Positions 49,156-57,144 of a stretch of 64,000 nt of DNA are shown piece by piece. Position numbers and translations under genes: made by a program. Under the pieces are notes generated by a model. That model had not been told where the DNA came from, searched no databases, and saw nothing but the letters and a program-made list of their open reading frames with translations. The stretch covers positions 1 through 64,000 of the forward strand of contig JAGVNU010000084.1 in the NCBI GenBank assembly GCA_020053105.1. The letters run 5' to 3'. Source of the DNA: Thermodesulfovibrionia bacterium. Its GTDB lineage: Bacteria; Nitrospirota; Thermodesulfovibrionia; UBA6902. The first letter of the stretch is position 1; each line of letters starts with the position of its first letter.

Positions 49156-49908
49156 ATGGAAGTATTTTCGGAACATTTTAAAACAGGACATTTCCTTTCT
49201 AAAGTAGATGCAAGGGCAAAACTGATTGTCACCCTTGCGCTCCTGGGAATGGTTTTAAGTTATAAAGGGACAATGTTTCCATTGGTTATAGCCGCTATAT
49301 CCATTGTCCTTTGCCTGAAGATGCACATACCTGTGCGAATCCTGGCTCTGAGATTAGCGCAGCCTGTTCTTATGGCATTTGCGGTCCTGTTATTGAAGCT
49401 TTTCTTTTCAGGAGAGGACATCCTGTTTTCATTTAATCTCTTCGGGATGGAATTGGACGGGCATAAAGACGGACTTATTGAAGGCCTGCTGATAGCCTCC
49501 AGGATATTAGGAGGAGTTTCTCTTTTAGTGGCAGTTGGGTTTGCAACACCTTTTATTGAATTTATGGCAGCGCTTTCGTGGCTGAGGATCCCTAAGTCCT
49601 TTATCGAAATAACGATGTTTGCATACAGATATCTCTTTATGTTTCTTGAGGACGCAACTACTATTTACAGCGCCCAGAAAAACCGTCTCGGTTATTCGGG
49701 AATTAGAAAAGGATTAAGTTCTTTCGGTGTTCTGACAGGGTCGCTTGTCTTGCGCGGTTTTGAGCAGAGTCAGAAGACGGCTGACGCGATGATTCAAAGG
49801 GGCTACACGGGAGACCTGCCTTTGCTTAAGGGGAAGCCCTTGAGGACCATAGAACTTGCTGTTGCATTTTTAATAGTGGCCTTTGGAGGCGCTGTATGGA
49901 TGATCTGA
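49156..49908 (+). CDS. cbiQ: Cobalt ECF transporter T component CbiQ
   Basis: 'LSKVDARAKLIVTLALLGMVLSY...FAYRYLFMFLEDATTIYSAQKNRLGYSG...GSLVLRGFEQSQKTADAMIQRGY'; ATG 49156 avoids starting inside the inverted repeat. Confidence 0.95.
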   Translation: MEVFSEHFKTGHFLSKVDARAKLIVTLALLGMVLSYKGTMFPLVIAAISIVLCLKMHIPVRILALRLAQPVLMAFAVLLLKLFFSGEDILFSFNLFGMELDGHKDGLIEGLLIASRILGGVSLLVAVGFATPFIEFMAALSWLRIPKSFIEITMFAYRYLFMFLEDATTIYSAQKNRLGYSGIRKGLSSFGVLTGSLVLRGFEQSQKTADAMIQRGYTGDLPLLKGKPLRTIELAVAFLIVAFGGAVWMI

Positions 49909-50750
49909 TGTACAGCGTCAGACATGTTTCATATAAATACCCTGATGGCACGCATGCCCTGTCTGATATAAACCTTGAGGTCAAGAAAGGCGAATTCATC
50001 GGCCTGCTGGGGGCCAACGGGTCAGGCAAGACTACCCTGCTCAGGGCCATGGACAAGCTCCTTAAAGGTGTTGAAGGCAGCGTGCATCTGGACGGCGTCG
50101 ATATCAGGACACTCTCACCAAAGGAGATATATAAAAAAGTCGGGCTGGTGTTTCAGAACCCGGATGACCAGTTGTTTGCGCCGACACTTTTTGAAGACGT
50201 TGCCTTTGGGCCGACGAATATGGGATTTGCAGCAAATGAAGTTGAAAAAAGGGTCATGAGCGCACTTAATGAGGTTGAGCTGGCAGGCCTTGAAAAAAAA
50301 TCCGTCCACAACCTGAGCTTCGGCCAGAGGAAAAGGGCCTGCATTGCCGGACTCCTGGCTATGGGACATGAAATGCTTCTGCTTGACGAACCAACCGCAG
50401 GTCTTGACCCTATGGGCGAATACAAAATGATGGGCCTGCTTCAGAAGCTCAACAGGGAGAAGCAGGTGACGATTGTCATGGCTACCCACAGCGTTGACCT
50501 GGTGCCTGTATTTCTTGACCGTCTTTATATCCTGAGCAGGGGAAAGATTACAAGGGGCGGGGCCCCGGAAGAGGTCTTTAACGCGCCTGAAGATATGGCC
50601 CATATCAAGCTCCGGCTTCCCCATATAGCTGAATTGATTTACAGGCTTAAACATGAAGACAAGGTGGACTTTGAACGAATACCGCTCACCATTGGTGAGG
50701 CAAGACGGGAGATACTGAGGTCTCTCGAAACTTCATTAAAGAGGAGGTGA
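49896..50750 (+). CDS. cbiO: Cobalt ECF transporter ATPase CbiO
   Basis: 'GLLGANGSGKTTLLRAMDKLLKG', 'LSFGQRKRACIAGLLAMGHEMLLLDEPTAGLDPMG'. Confidence 0.97.
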   Translation: MDDLMYSVRHVSYKYPDGTHALSDINLEVKKGEFIGLLGANGSGKTTLLRAMDKLLKGVEGSVHLDGVDIRTLSPKEIYKKVGLVFQNPDDQLFAPTLFEDVAFGPTNMGFAANEVEKRVMSALNEVELAGLEKKSVHNLSFGQRKRACIAGLLAMGHEMLLLDEPTAGLDPMGEYKMMGLLQKLNREKQVTIVMATHSVDLVPVFLDRLYILSRGKITRGGAPEEVFNAPEDMAHIKLRLPHIAELIYRLKHEDKVDFERIPLTIGEARREILRSLETSLKRR

Positions 50751-50754
50751 ACTC

Positions 50755-50892
50755 TTGAAAAAGGCAACAAAGGCTGAGAAGAAAAATACGAAAACGGCTA
50801 TTTCCTATCACATGAAATGCGCAACGACAGCTAACGGGCTTACACATTTTGTGATGTATGGTGATATTCCGAAAAAGAAGATGCCTCTGTAA
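50755..50892 (+). CDS. Putative RiPP-type precursor peptide (CbpA-like) for the adjacent radical SAM enzyme
   Basis: SD 'gaggaggtga' then TTG at 50755: MKKATKAEKKNTKTAISYHMKCATTANGLTHFVMYGDIPKKKMPL*; Lys-rich leader, core with one Cys; 5 nt after the cbiO stop; not in the ORF track. Confidence 0.75.
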   Translation: MKKATKAEKKNTKTAISYHMKCATTANGLTHFVMYGDIPKKKMPL

Positions 50893-50902
50893 AATATTTA
50901 TT

Positions 50903-50930
50903 GTAGGGGCGTATCGCAATACGCCCCTAC
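50903..50930. repeat. Palindromic repeat, family A (intergenic)
   Basis: gtaggggcgtatcgcaatacgcccctac. Confidence 0.93.
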
Positions 50931-50996
50931 GTCATTCCCGTGCAAACGGGAATCCAGAAATAAAAACTGGATTCCTGCTTTCGCAGGAAAGACAAA
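50931..50996. repeat. ATTCCC-type dispersed repeat (dRS3-like arms), abutting the palindrome
   Basis: gtcattcccgtgcaaacgggaatccag...ctggattcctgctttcgcaggaaagac. Confidence 0.85.
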
Positions 50997-51041
50997 GAGA
51001 GCAGCAATAATCATATTTACGCAAAAAGGAGATTGATAATC

Positions 51042-52403
51042 ATGAGCAAAGGATGCAAATGCGGTTGTTCACAAGGAGCTGTTGAAAGGGGCCTTTCCTT
51101 TTCCAATGTCGATGACAACTGGAAACTGGCGCTGGATGCCGACAATATATTCTGGAGTATTTTGCCGAGGCAAAACGGCGGCTTCATGCTCCCCCAGGAC
51201 ATGATCGACCTTTACAAAAAAGAAATGAAGCACCTTGATGATGAGATGCATAATTTCAGGTTCAATGAACCGTTGAACTGTGTCTACATTGATCCGACGG
51301 ACCGGTGCAATGCCAACTGCCCTTACTGCTACATCCCTTCAATGATAAGGCAGCAGGGGACCCAGATGACCGCTGAACAGCTTGATATCGTGCTAGGAAA
51401 AATCGTGGACCATTTCAAAGGTATGAAAAAGAAACCAGTGATCGTATTCCACGCTGCCGAGCCGCTGCTTGTAAAGGACATTCTCTTTGGGGCCATTAAG
51501 AAGTATCACAAAAAGATGCTCTTCGGTATCCAGACAAATGCCCTTTTACTTGAAAAGGAGGACGTTGATTTCATAAAGAAGTACAGCGTGGGTATCGGCA
51601 TTTCACTTGATGCCTCAACTGCGGCAGTCAATAATCTTTCACGTGTATCGAGAAAGGGCGAGGGGAATTTCAAGAAGGCTGTGCAGGCACTGGACTGGTT
51701 TGCGGGGTATGAGGGACTGAATGTGATCTGTACTGTTAATAAATACAACGTGGACAAACTCTCGGAACTTGTTACATTCCTTCATTCAAAGAAGGTGCCG
51801 ATGGTCCTGCTCAATCCTGTCCGTCTTACACAGAAACGTTCTGAACAGGTGAAACCCGATGATAAGGTATATGCTCAAAACCTGATAAAGGCCGTTGACA
51901 CTGCAATGGCGCTCACAAAGAAGACCGAACGCCAGATAGTGGTCGGCAACTTCGCCAACGTATTGCTGGCGATCATATCACCGACAGCAAGGCGCATGAT
52001 GTGCGACATCTCTCCATGCGGAGGCGGCAGGACATTCCTCACCGTCACAGCCGACGGCGCAATGGTGCCGTGCGGGGAATTCATCGGCTTTAAGGAATTC
52101 TCAGGCGGAAACATATTCAAAACATCTATCGCAAAGGCAATGGAGTCAAAGCCCTTTAAGGCGATCAGGGCGAGGATGGTAGAGAATATCGATGAATGCA
52201 ATACCTGTGACTTCAGGCACATATGCGGCTCGCCGTGCCCGGCAGAGATGCATGCACGCGGCAATATAAACAAGAAGGCCGTGTTCTGCGATTTCTATAA
52301 GGAGATCATTGTGCATGCCTTTAAGATGATAGCTGAGGATAACGTCAAGTACCTTCTGCGGGATGACTCGCTCGATCAGATGCAGATGGAATATAAATAT
52401 TAA
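51042..52403 (+). CDS. Radical SAM/SPASM peptide-modifying enzyme (CbpB-like)
   Basis: CX3CX2C 'DRCNANCPYCYIP'; C-terminal SPASM-like 'MMCDISPCGGGRTFLTVTADGAMVPCGEF...CNTCDFRHICGSPCPAEM...VFCDFY'; N-term 'MSKGCKCGC'. Confidence 0.92.
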   Translation: MSKGCKCGCSQGAVERGLSFSNVDDNWKLALDADNIFWSILPRQNGGFMLPQDMIDLYKKEMKHLDDEMHNFRFNEPLNCVYIDPTDRCNANCPYCYIPSMIRQQGTQMTAEQLDIVLGKIVDHFKGMKKKPVIVFHAAEPLLVKDILFGAIKKYHKKMLFGIQTNALLLEKEDVDFIKKYSVGIGISLDASTAAVNNLSRVSRKGEGNFKKAVQALDWFAGYEGLNVICTVNKYNVDKLSELVTFLHSKKVPMVLLNPVRLTQKRSEQVKPDDKVYAQNLIKAVDTAMALTKKTERQIVVGNFANVLLAIISPTARRMMCDISPCGGGRTFLTVTADGAMVPCGEFIGFKEFSGGNIFKTSIAKAMESKPFKAIRARMVENIDECNTCDFRHICGSPCPAEMHARGNINKKAVFCDFYKEIIVHAFKMIAEDNVKYLLRDDSLDQMQMEYKY

Positions 52404-52406
52404 TCT

Positions 52407-52432
52407 GTAGGGGCGAGGTCATCTCGACCTAC
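52407..52432. repeat. Palindromic repeat, family A (intergenic)
   Basis: gtaggggcgaggtcatctcgacctac. Confidence 0.85.
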
Positions 52433-52446
52433 ATTTAACATATACC

Positions 52447-53634
52447 ATGAAAAGGCATTTAAGGTCAGGATATACAACAGGAGCATGTGCGGCTGCAGCT
52501 GCAAAGGCGGCGGTGTTGATGCTGCTTGATGAAGTATGTCGGCAATCAAATGCAGGGGCAATTTACCCTGAAGGGCACAGGCATGAATTGCCCCTACAGG
52601 TCGAATATGTTGAGGTCCCGTTTCCGGACGGCAGCAGGGTGAAATTTAAAATTCATAAGTCGGAACTCATAACGCTTAACTCTCAACTTACTGCACGTGC
52701 ATCTGTTGTCAAGGATGCAGGAGACGATCCTGATGTTACGAATAGGGCGGAGATTGTGGCAGAAGCAAAGATGGTGCAGGCAACAGATGTAGGGTCAATT
52801 CATGAATTGCCCCTACGGATAGACATCAAAGGCGGCACGGGCGTCGGCACAGTTACCAAGCCCGGCCTTCCCGTTCCAATCGGTGAGCCTGCGATTAATC
52901 CCGTGCCGAGGAAGATGATTAAAGAAGCTGTATTGGAAGTCGTAGGGGCGAGGTCATCTCGCCCTGACATCAGCACAATTGAAATCACCATCTCCGTCCC
53001 AAACGGAGAGGAGCTTGCTAAAAAAACATTGAACTACCGACTCGGCATCATCGGAGGGATTTCAATTCTCGGCACCACAGGCATTGTCAAACCCGTTTCA
53101 ACAGAGGCGTGGACAGCGACCATTGCTTCATCCATGGACGTTGCAAAGGCGATGGGACATAAAGAGATAGCAGTATCTGCAGGACGTTCGTCGGAAAAAG
53201 CGCATATGAAGAAATTCAACTTGCCCGAAGAAGTATACGTTCTCATGGGAGATTACCTTGAATATTCTCTGAAAGAGGCAAAGAGGCACGGCTTTAAGAA
53301 GATCCACCTTTGTGCTCAGTGGGCCAAGATGGTTAAAATAGCAATGGCAACGCCGCAGACGCATGTAAGGTTCGGGGCGATTGATATAAAGAAGGCGGTG
53401 GACTTCTTAATAGAATTAAATCCGGAACTGCGGAATTCGGAATTCGGAATTCGGAATTTCAATACGGCAAGAGAAATATTTGAACTCGTTAAATCCGCAA
53501 TCCGCAATCCGCAATCCGCATTTTCGGATGTCTGTAATTCTGCTAAGACATATGCTGAAGGAATAGCCGAAGGCATTCCCGTTACCACATATCTTGTATC
53601 ATATGAAGGGGAGATAATTGCATCAAGTGAATAA
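52447..53634 (+). CDS. cbiD: Cobalt-precorrin-5B C1-methyltransferase
   Basis: 'LRSGYTTGACAAAAAKAAV', 'GGTGVGTVTKPGLPVPIGEPAINPVPRKMI', 'GTTGIVKPVSTEAW'. Confidence 0.97.
   Translation: MKRHLRSGYTTGACAAAAAKAAVLMLLDEVCRQSNAGAIYPEGHRHELPLQVEYVEVPFPDGSRVKFKIHKSELITLNSQLTARASVVKDAGDDPDVTNRAEIVAEAKMVQATDVGSIHELPLRIDIKGGTGVGTVTKPGLPVPIGEPAINPVPRKMIKEAVLEVVGARSSRPDISTIEITISVPNGEELAKKTLNYRLGIIGGISILGTTGIVKPVSTEAWTATIASSMDVAKAMGHKEIAVSAGRSSEKAHMKKFNLPEEVYVLMGDYLEYSLKEAKRHGFKKIHLCAQWAKMVKIAMATPQTHVRFGAIDIKKAVDFLIELNPELRNSEFGIRNFNTAREIFELVKSAIRNPQSAFSDVCNSAKTYAEGIAEGIPVTTYLVSYEGEIIASSE
52552..52597. repeat. Expanded family A palindrome (extra central sequence), in frame in cbiD
   Basis: gcaggggcaattt-accctgaagggcacaggcatg-aattgcccctac encoding AGAIYPEGHRHELPL. 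Confidence 0.8.
52662..52696. repeat. Weak 7-bp-period repeat (family B), in frame in cbiD
   Basis: ggaactc ataacgc ttaactc tcaactt. Confidence 0.45.
52789..52816. repeat. Palindromic repeat, family A, in frame in cbiD
   Basis: gtagggtcaattcatgaattgcccctac encoding VGSIHELPL. Confidence 0.92.
52942..52968. repeat. Palindromic repeat, family A, in frame in cbiD
   Basis: gtaggggcgaggtcatctcgccctgac encoding VGARSSRPD. Confidence 0.92.
53424..53460. repeat. 7-bp tandem repeat (family B), in frame in cbiD
   Basis: ggaattc x3 with flanking partial copies, encoding RNSEFGIRNF. Confidence 0.9.
53492..53520. repeat. 7-bp tandem repeat (family B), in frame in cbiD
   Basis: aatccgc x4 encoding SAIRNPQSAF. 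Confidence 0.92.
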
Positions 53635-54877
53635 GGTCCAAATTATAGGAATAGGCTTCAGGCCTCTCGACATGAGGGCCGGCAGGGCGCTTCTGAATTC
53701 AGATGTTGTCCTTGTAAATGACCGTCTTCTCGATGTCTTTAAAAATTATGCGGAATACGGTGAGGTGAAGGACCGGATCATTGCCCACGGCAGTGTCTAT
53801 GAAATGCTCGATTATATTGCGGATAATTATCAGACTAAGAACATAGCGCTCCTGGCTGCCGGAGACCCGATGTTCTTCGGCATAGGCAGACTGGTCATAG
53901 AGAGACTTGGAAAAGACGCAGCAGAAATATACCCGGACCTTTCAAGCATCCAGGTCGCCTTCTCCAGAATAAGAGAGACCTCCAATAATGCGCTCCTGAT
54001 AAGCCTGCACGGAGGCCCTGATCCTGAAAAGAGGAGAAAGCTTGAGTATGAACTTACGGACTTGCCGGGGCTTCTAATGCGGCATAGCAAAATTGCTATT
54101 CTTACCGACAAGGTCAACAGTCCTGAGGCGATTGCGCACATGCTATGCAAGGGCGAGATGACCTCGCCCCTGCGGATGTATGTTTGTGAGAAGCTTGGGT
54201 ATGATGACGAGAAGGTCACTGAAGGGACGCCAGAAGAGATTTCAAAAATGTCATTCGGGCATCCGAATGTTGTGATTATCGTAGGGGCAATTCATGAATT
54301 GCCCCTACACGTCGTATTCGGGCTTAAAGAAGACGAGATTCAGCATTCAAGAGGTTTGATCACAAAAGACGAAGTCCGGGCTGTTACTATCCATAAATTA
54401 AGATTGCCGAAGACGGGAGTGCTCTGGGACATCGGTGCAGGGTCTGGTTCGGTGTCAATTGAAGCCGCGATCATCTGCCCTGATTTGAAAATATATGCAA
54501 TTGAAAAAGATGAAGACCAGATGCTCAATATCAGGGAGAATAAAAGCAGGTATAAGACAGGGAATATCAAAATTGTCAGCGGTCATGCCCCTGACGCACT
54601 CATACAACTGCCTGCGCCGGACAGGGTCTTCATTGGCGGCAGCAGCGGCAGGTTAAATGATATCGCGGATTATATTAATGACCGGATGCCTTCAGGAATT
54701 GTAGTTATAAACGCAGCGACAATCGAGACATTGAATGAAGCGGTCCAGTCTCTTGAGAGAAATGGTTTCAGGGTTGATGTCTCAGAGATCTCAGTTTCAA
54801 GATCGAAGACAATTGGCGGTAAAAGGCATATGAGCGCACTGAACCCGATATTTATCGTTACAGGAGAAAAGGTGTAA
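53627..54877 (+). CDS. Cobalt-precorrin-7 C5-/C15-methyltransferase fusion (CbiE-CbiT/CobL)
   Basis: N-term 'VQIIGIGFRPLDMRAGRALLNSDVVLVNDRLL'; C-term 'TKDEVRAVTIHKLRLPKTGVLWDIGAGSGSVSIEAAI'. Confidence 0.95.
   Translation: MNKVQIIGIGFRPLDMRAGRALLNSDVVLVNDRLLDVFKNYAEYGEVKDRIIAHGSVYEMLDYIADNYQTKNIALLAAGDPMFFGIGRLVIERLGKDAAEIYPDLSSIQVAFSRIRETSNNALLISLHGGPDPEKRRKLEYELTDLPGLLMRHSKIAILTDKVNSPEAIAHMLCKGEMTSPLRMYVCEKLGYDDEKVTEGTPEEISKMSFGHPNVVIIVGAIHELPLHVVFGLKEDEIQHSRGLITKDEVRAVTIHKLRLPKTGVLWDIGAGSGSVSIEAAIICPDLKIYAIEKDEDQMLNIRENKSRYKTGNIKIVSGHAPDALIQLPAPDRVFIGGSSGRLNDIADYINDRMPSGIVVINAATIETLNEAVQSLERNGFRVDVSEISVSRSKTIGGKRHMSALNPIFIVTGEKV
54147..54173. repeat. Palindromic repeat, family A, in frame in cbiE-T
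   Basis: gcaagggcgagatgacctcgcccctgc encoding KGEMTSPL. Confidence 0.85.
54281..54308. repeat. Perfect 28-bp palindrome, family A, in frame in cbiE-T
   Basis: gtaggggcaattcatgaattgcccctac encoding VGAIHELPL. Confidence 0.97.
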
Positions 54878-55602
54878 TGACAGGCAGACTGAGCGTCATC
54901 GGTATCGGCCCCGGGGACCCGGAGTTGTTGACCCTGAAGGCCGTGAGGGTCATTAAAGAATCCTCTGTGCTTTGTGTCCCCAAAGGCCGTGAGGAAGGGA
55001 GCAGCCTTGCCTTGTCGATAGTTGAAAAGGCGGTGGATCTTGACGGGAAGGAGATTATCGAGGCGCATTTTCCGATGAGAAAAACTATGGGGCAAGGAGC
55101 AGATCATACAGATTTGAGTCTCGATGATAAATGGAATCAAATAGCTGAAACAATCCTGACTCAGCTTAAGAAAGGGAAGGACGTTGCCTTTCTCACCCTC
55201 GGCGACCCGACTATCTACAGCACGTTTTTTTATCTATACGATAAACTGCTTGAACTCCGGCCTGACCTGAGCATCCAGATAATCCCCGGGGTTTCTTCCA
55301 TAAATGCATCAGCTGCCAGGGCGAATATTTCCCTGGGGCTGGGGAATGAGAGGATCGCCATTCTCCCGGCAAATTACCTGGACAACCTGAAGACGACTCT
55401 GGAGATGTTTGATACTGTGGTGCTCATGAAGGTGAACAAGGTGCTGGATGAAATAATAAAGCTGCTTGGGGAAATGGACCTTATCGGCAGCGCTGTCTGC
55501 GTTTCAAGGGCCGGGATGGAGGATGAAATAATATACCGGGACATCACAAAGATAAAACAGGAAGGCTTAAATTATTTTTCAGTGGTGATTGTCAGAAAAT
55601 GA
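54877..55602 (+). CDS. cbiL: Precorrin-2/cobalt-factor II C20-methyltransferase
   Basis: 'SVIGIGPGDPELLTLKAVRVIKES', 'TLGDPTIYSTFFYLYDKL'. Confidence 0.95.
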   Translation: MTGRLSVIGIGPGDPELLTLKAVRVIKESSVLCVPKGREEGSSLALSIVEKAVDLDGKEIIEAHFPMRKTMGQGADHTDLSLDDKWNQIAETILTQLKKGKDVAFLTLGDPTIYSTFFYLYDKLLELRPDLSIQIIPGVSSINASAARANISLGLGNERIAILPANYLDNLKTTLEMFDTVVLMKVNKVLDEIIKLLGEMDLIGSAVCVSRAGMEDEIIYRDITKIKQEGLNYFSVVIVRK

Positions 55603-56396
55603 CTCAGGATGACCTCATATATTTAAAGAGCTGGTTTGCGGATTACACCAAGGCTTATTATTCCGCTGATGCCGAAGACCAGAAGAACATACTGCTGAAG
55701 GTCGAGCATACTGATAATGTTTGCAGAAATATCGTTGCGATAGCCGAAGGCTCGTCCCTTGCCGGTAATCAGATAAAGCTGGCTGAGGCGGTGGCGCTTT
55801 TCCATGATGTCGGGAGGTTCCGGCAATACACCAGGTACAAAACATTCAGGGACGCTATTTCGCTCAATCACGGGCTGCTGGGATCAAAGATACTGATTGA
55901 GGAAAAGGTCCTTCAGCGGCTTCCCGTTGATGAACAGCAATTGATAATTCAGTCCGTAAAGTTTCACAATGCATTTGCAATACCGGCCACACTGGACAGC
56001 GATGTGGTTTTATTATTGAAATTAATCCGTGACGCGGACAAGGTGGATATATTCCGCGTCTTCATCGAGTATTATGAAAGCCCTGTAGAAAAAAGGGCGT
56101 CCGCAACCGCTTTCAGGATGCCTGATACCCCTGAATATTCAGAGGTCATGCTTTCATGTATTATGAATAAACATGTTGCTTCATATTCAAATATCAGGAC
56201 CGAAAATGATTTTAAATTGATGAAACTTTCCTGGGTGTATGACATGCATTTTAAAGAATCTGTCAGGCTTGTCCAGGAACGAAATTATTTAGACAGCATC
56301 ATTAACAAGCTTCCTCAAACTGAAGATATTCTGGCTGCAGCGGAAGTCTTGAGGGAATACATATCTCAGAGGTTAAACAGTGACGAAAAAAAATAA
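55599..56396 (+). CDS. HD-domain phosphohydrolase-like protein
   Basis: 'KVEHTDNVCRNIVAIAEG...LAEAVALFHDVGRFRQYTRY...NHGLLGSKIL...LLLKLIRDADKVDIFRV'. Confidence 0.85.
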   Translation: MTQDDLIYLKSWFADYTKAYYSADAEDQKNILLKVEHTDNVCRNIVAIAEGSSLAGNQIKLAEAVALFHDVGRFRQYTRYKTFRDAISLNHGLLGSKILIEEKVLQRLPVDEQQLIIQSVKFHNAFAIPATLDSDVVLLLKLIRDADKVDIFRVFIEYYESPVEKRASATAFRMPDTPEYSEVMLSCIMNKHVASYSNIRTENDFKLMKLSWVYDMHFKESVRLVQERNYLDSIINKLPQTEDILAAAEVLREYISQRLNSDEKK

Positions 56397-57144
56397 ATTA
56401 TATTTTGTAGGCGCAGGCGCGGGTGATCCTGAGTTGATTACGGTCAAAGGCAGGAAACTGCTTGATGCCGCGGATGTTGTGATTTATGCCGGGAGCCTGG
56501 TGAACCCTGCCCTGCTTGCAGGAACCAGGGCCGAGATATATGATTCTGCAGGCATGACGCTGGATGAGACAATCAAAGTGATTCAAAATAATTTCAAACA
56601 GGGGAAACTCATTGTAAGGCTGCACACTGGAGATCCGTCATTTTACAGCGCGATCTCAGAGCAGATAGAAAGACTCCGTGAAATGGATATCCCTTACGAG
56701 GTTGTCCCCGGGGTCTCGTCCGCTATGGCAGGGGCTGCGCTTCTGGGGCAGGAGCTTACAATTCCTGAAATAAGCCAGACAGTCATCTTTACGCGGATTG
56801 AGGGAAGAACTCCCGTGCCGGACAGAGAGAAGTTGTCTGCGCTGGCAAAGCACAGGGCATCGATGGTGATTTTTTTAAGCGCGGGCATGATTGAAAAAGT
56901 CAGAGATGAACTGCTTGAAGGTTATCCTGAAGATACCCCTGTTGTTGTAATTGAGAGGGTATCATGGCCGGAGGAGCGGATTGTCCGGGGAACATTAAAG
57001 GACATTTCAGACAAGGTCAAAGAAGCCGGGATCAAAAAGACCGCGTTGATTTATGTCGGCGAAGCATTAAGGGCATCTGAAGAAAAGCTGGGCAAGGAAT
57101 CGAAGCTTTATCATAAGGACTTTAAACATGAGTACAGAAAGTAA
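56380..57144 (+). CDS. cbiF: Cobalt-precorrin-4 C11-methyltransferase
   Basis: 'YFVGAGAGDPELITVKGRKLLDAADVVIYAGSLVNPALL', 'RLHTGDPSFYSAISEQI'. Confidence 0.96.
   Translation: MTKKNKLYFVGAGAGDPELITVKGRKLLDAADVVIYAGSLVNPALLAGTRAEIYDSAGMTLDETIKVIQNNFKQGKLIVRLHTGDPSFYSAISEQIERLREMDIPYEVVPGVSSAMAGAALLGQELTIPEISQTVIFTRIEGRTPVPDREKLSALAKHRASMVIFLSAGMIEKVRDELLEGYPEDTPVVVIERVSWPEERIVRGTLKDISDKVKEAGIKKTALIYVGEALRASEEKLGKESKLYHKDFKHEYRK

Noticed and set aside
50115-50654. 179-aa minus-strand ORF
   Set aside because: Antisense shadow of cbiO.
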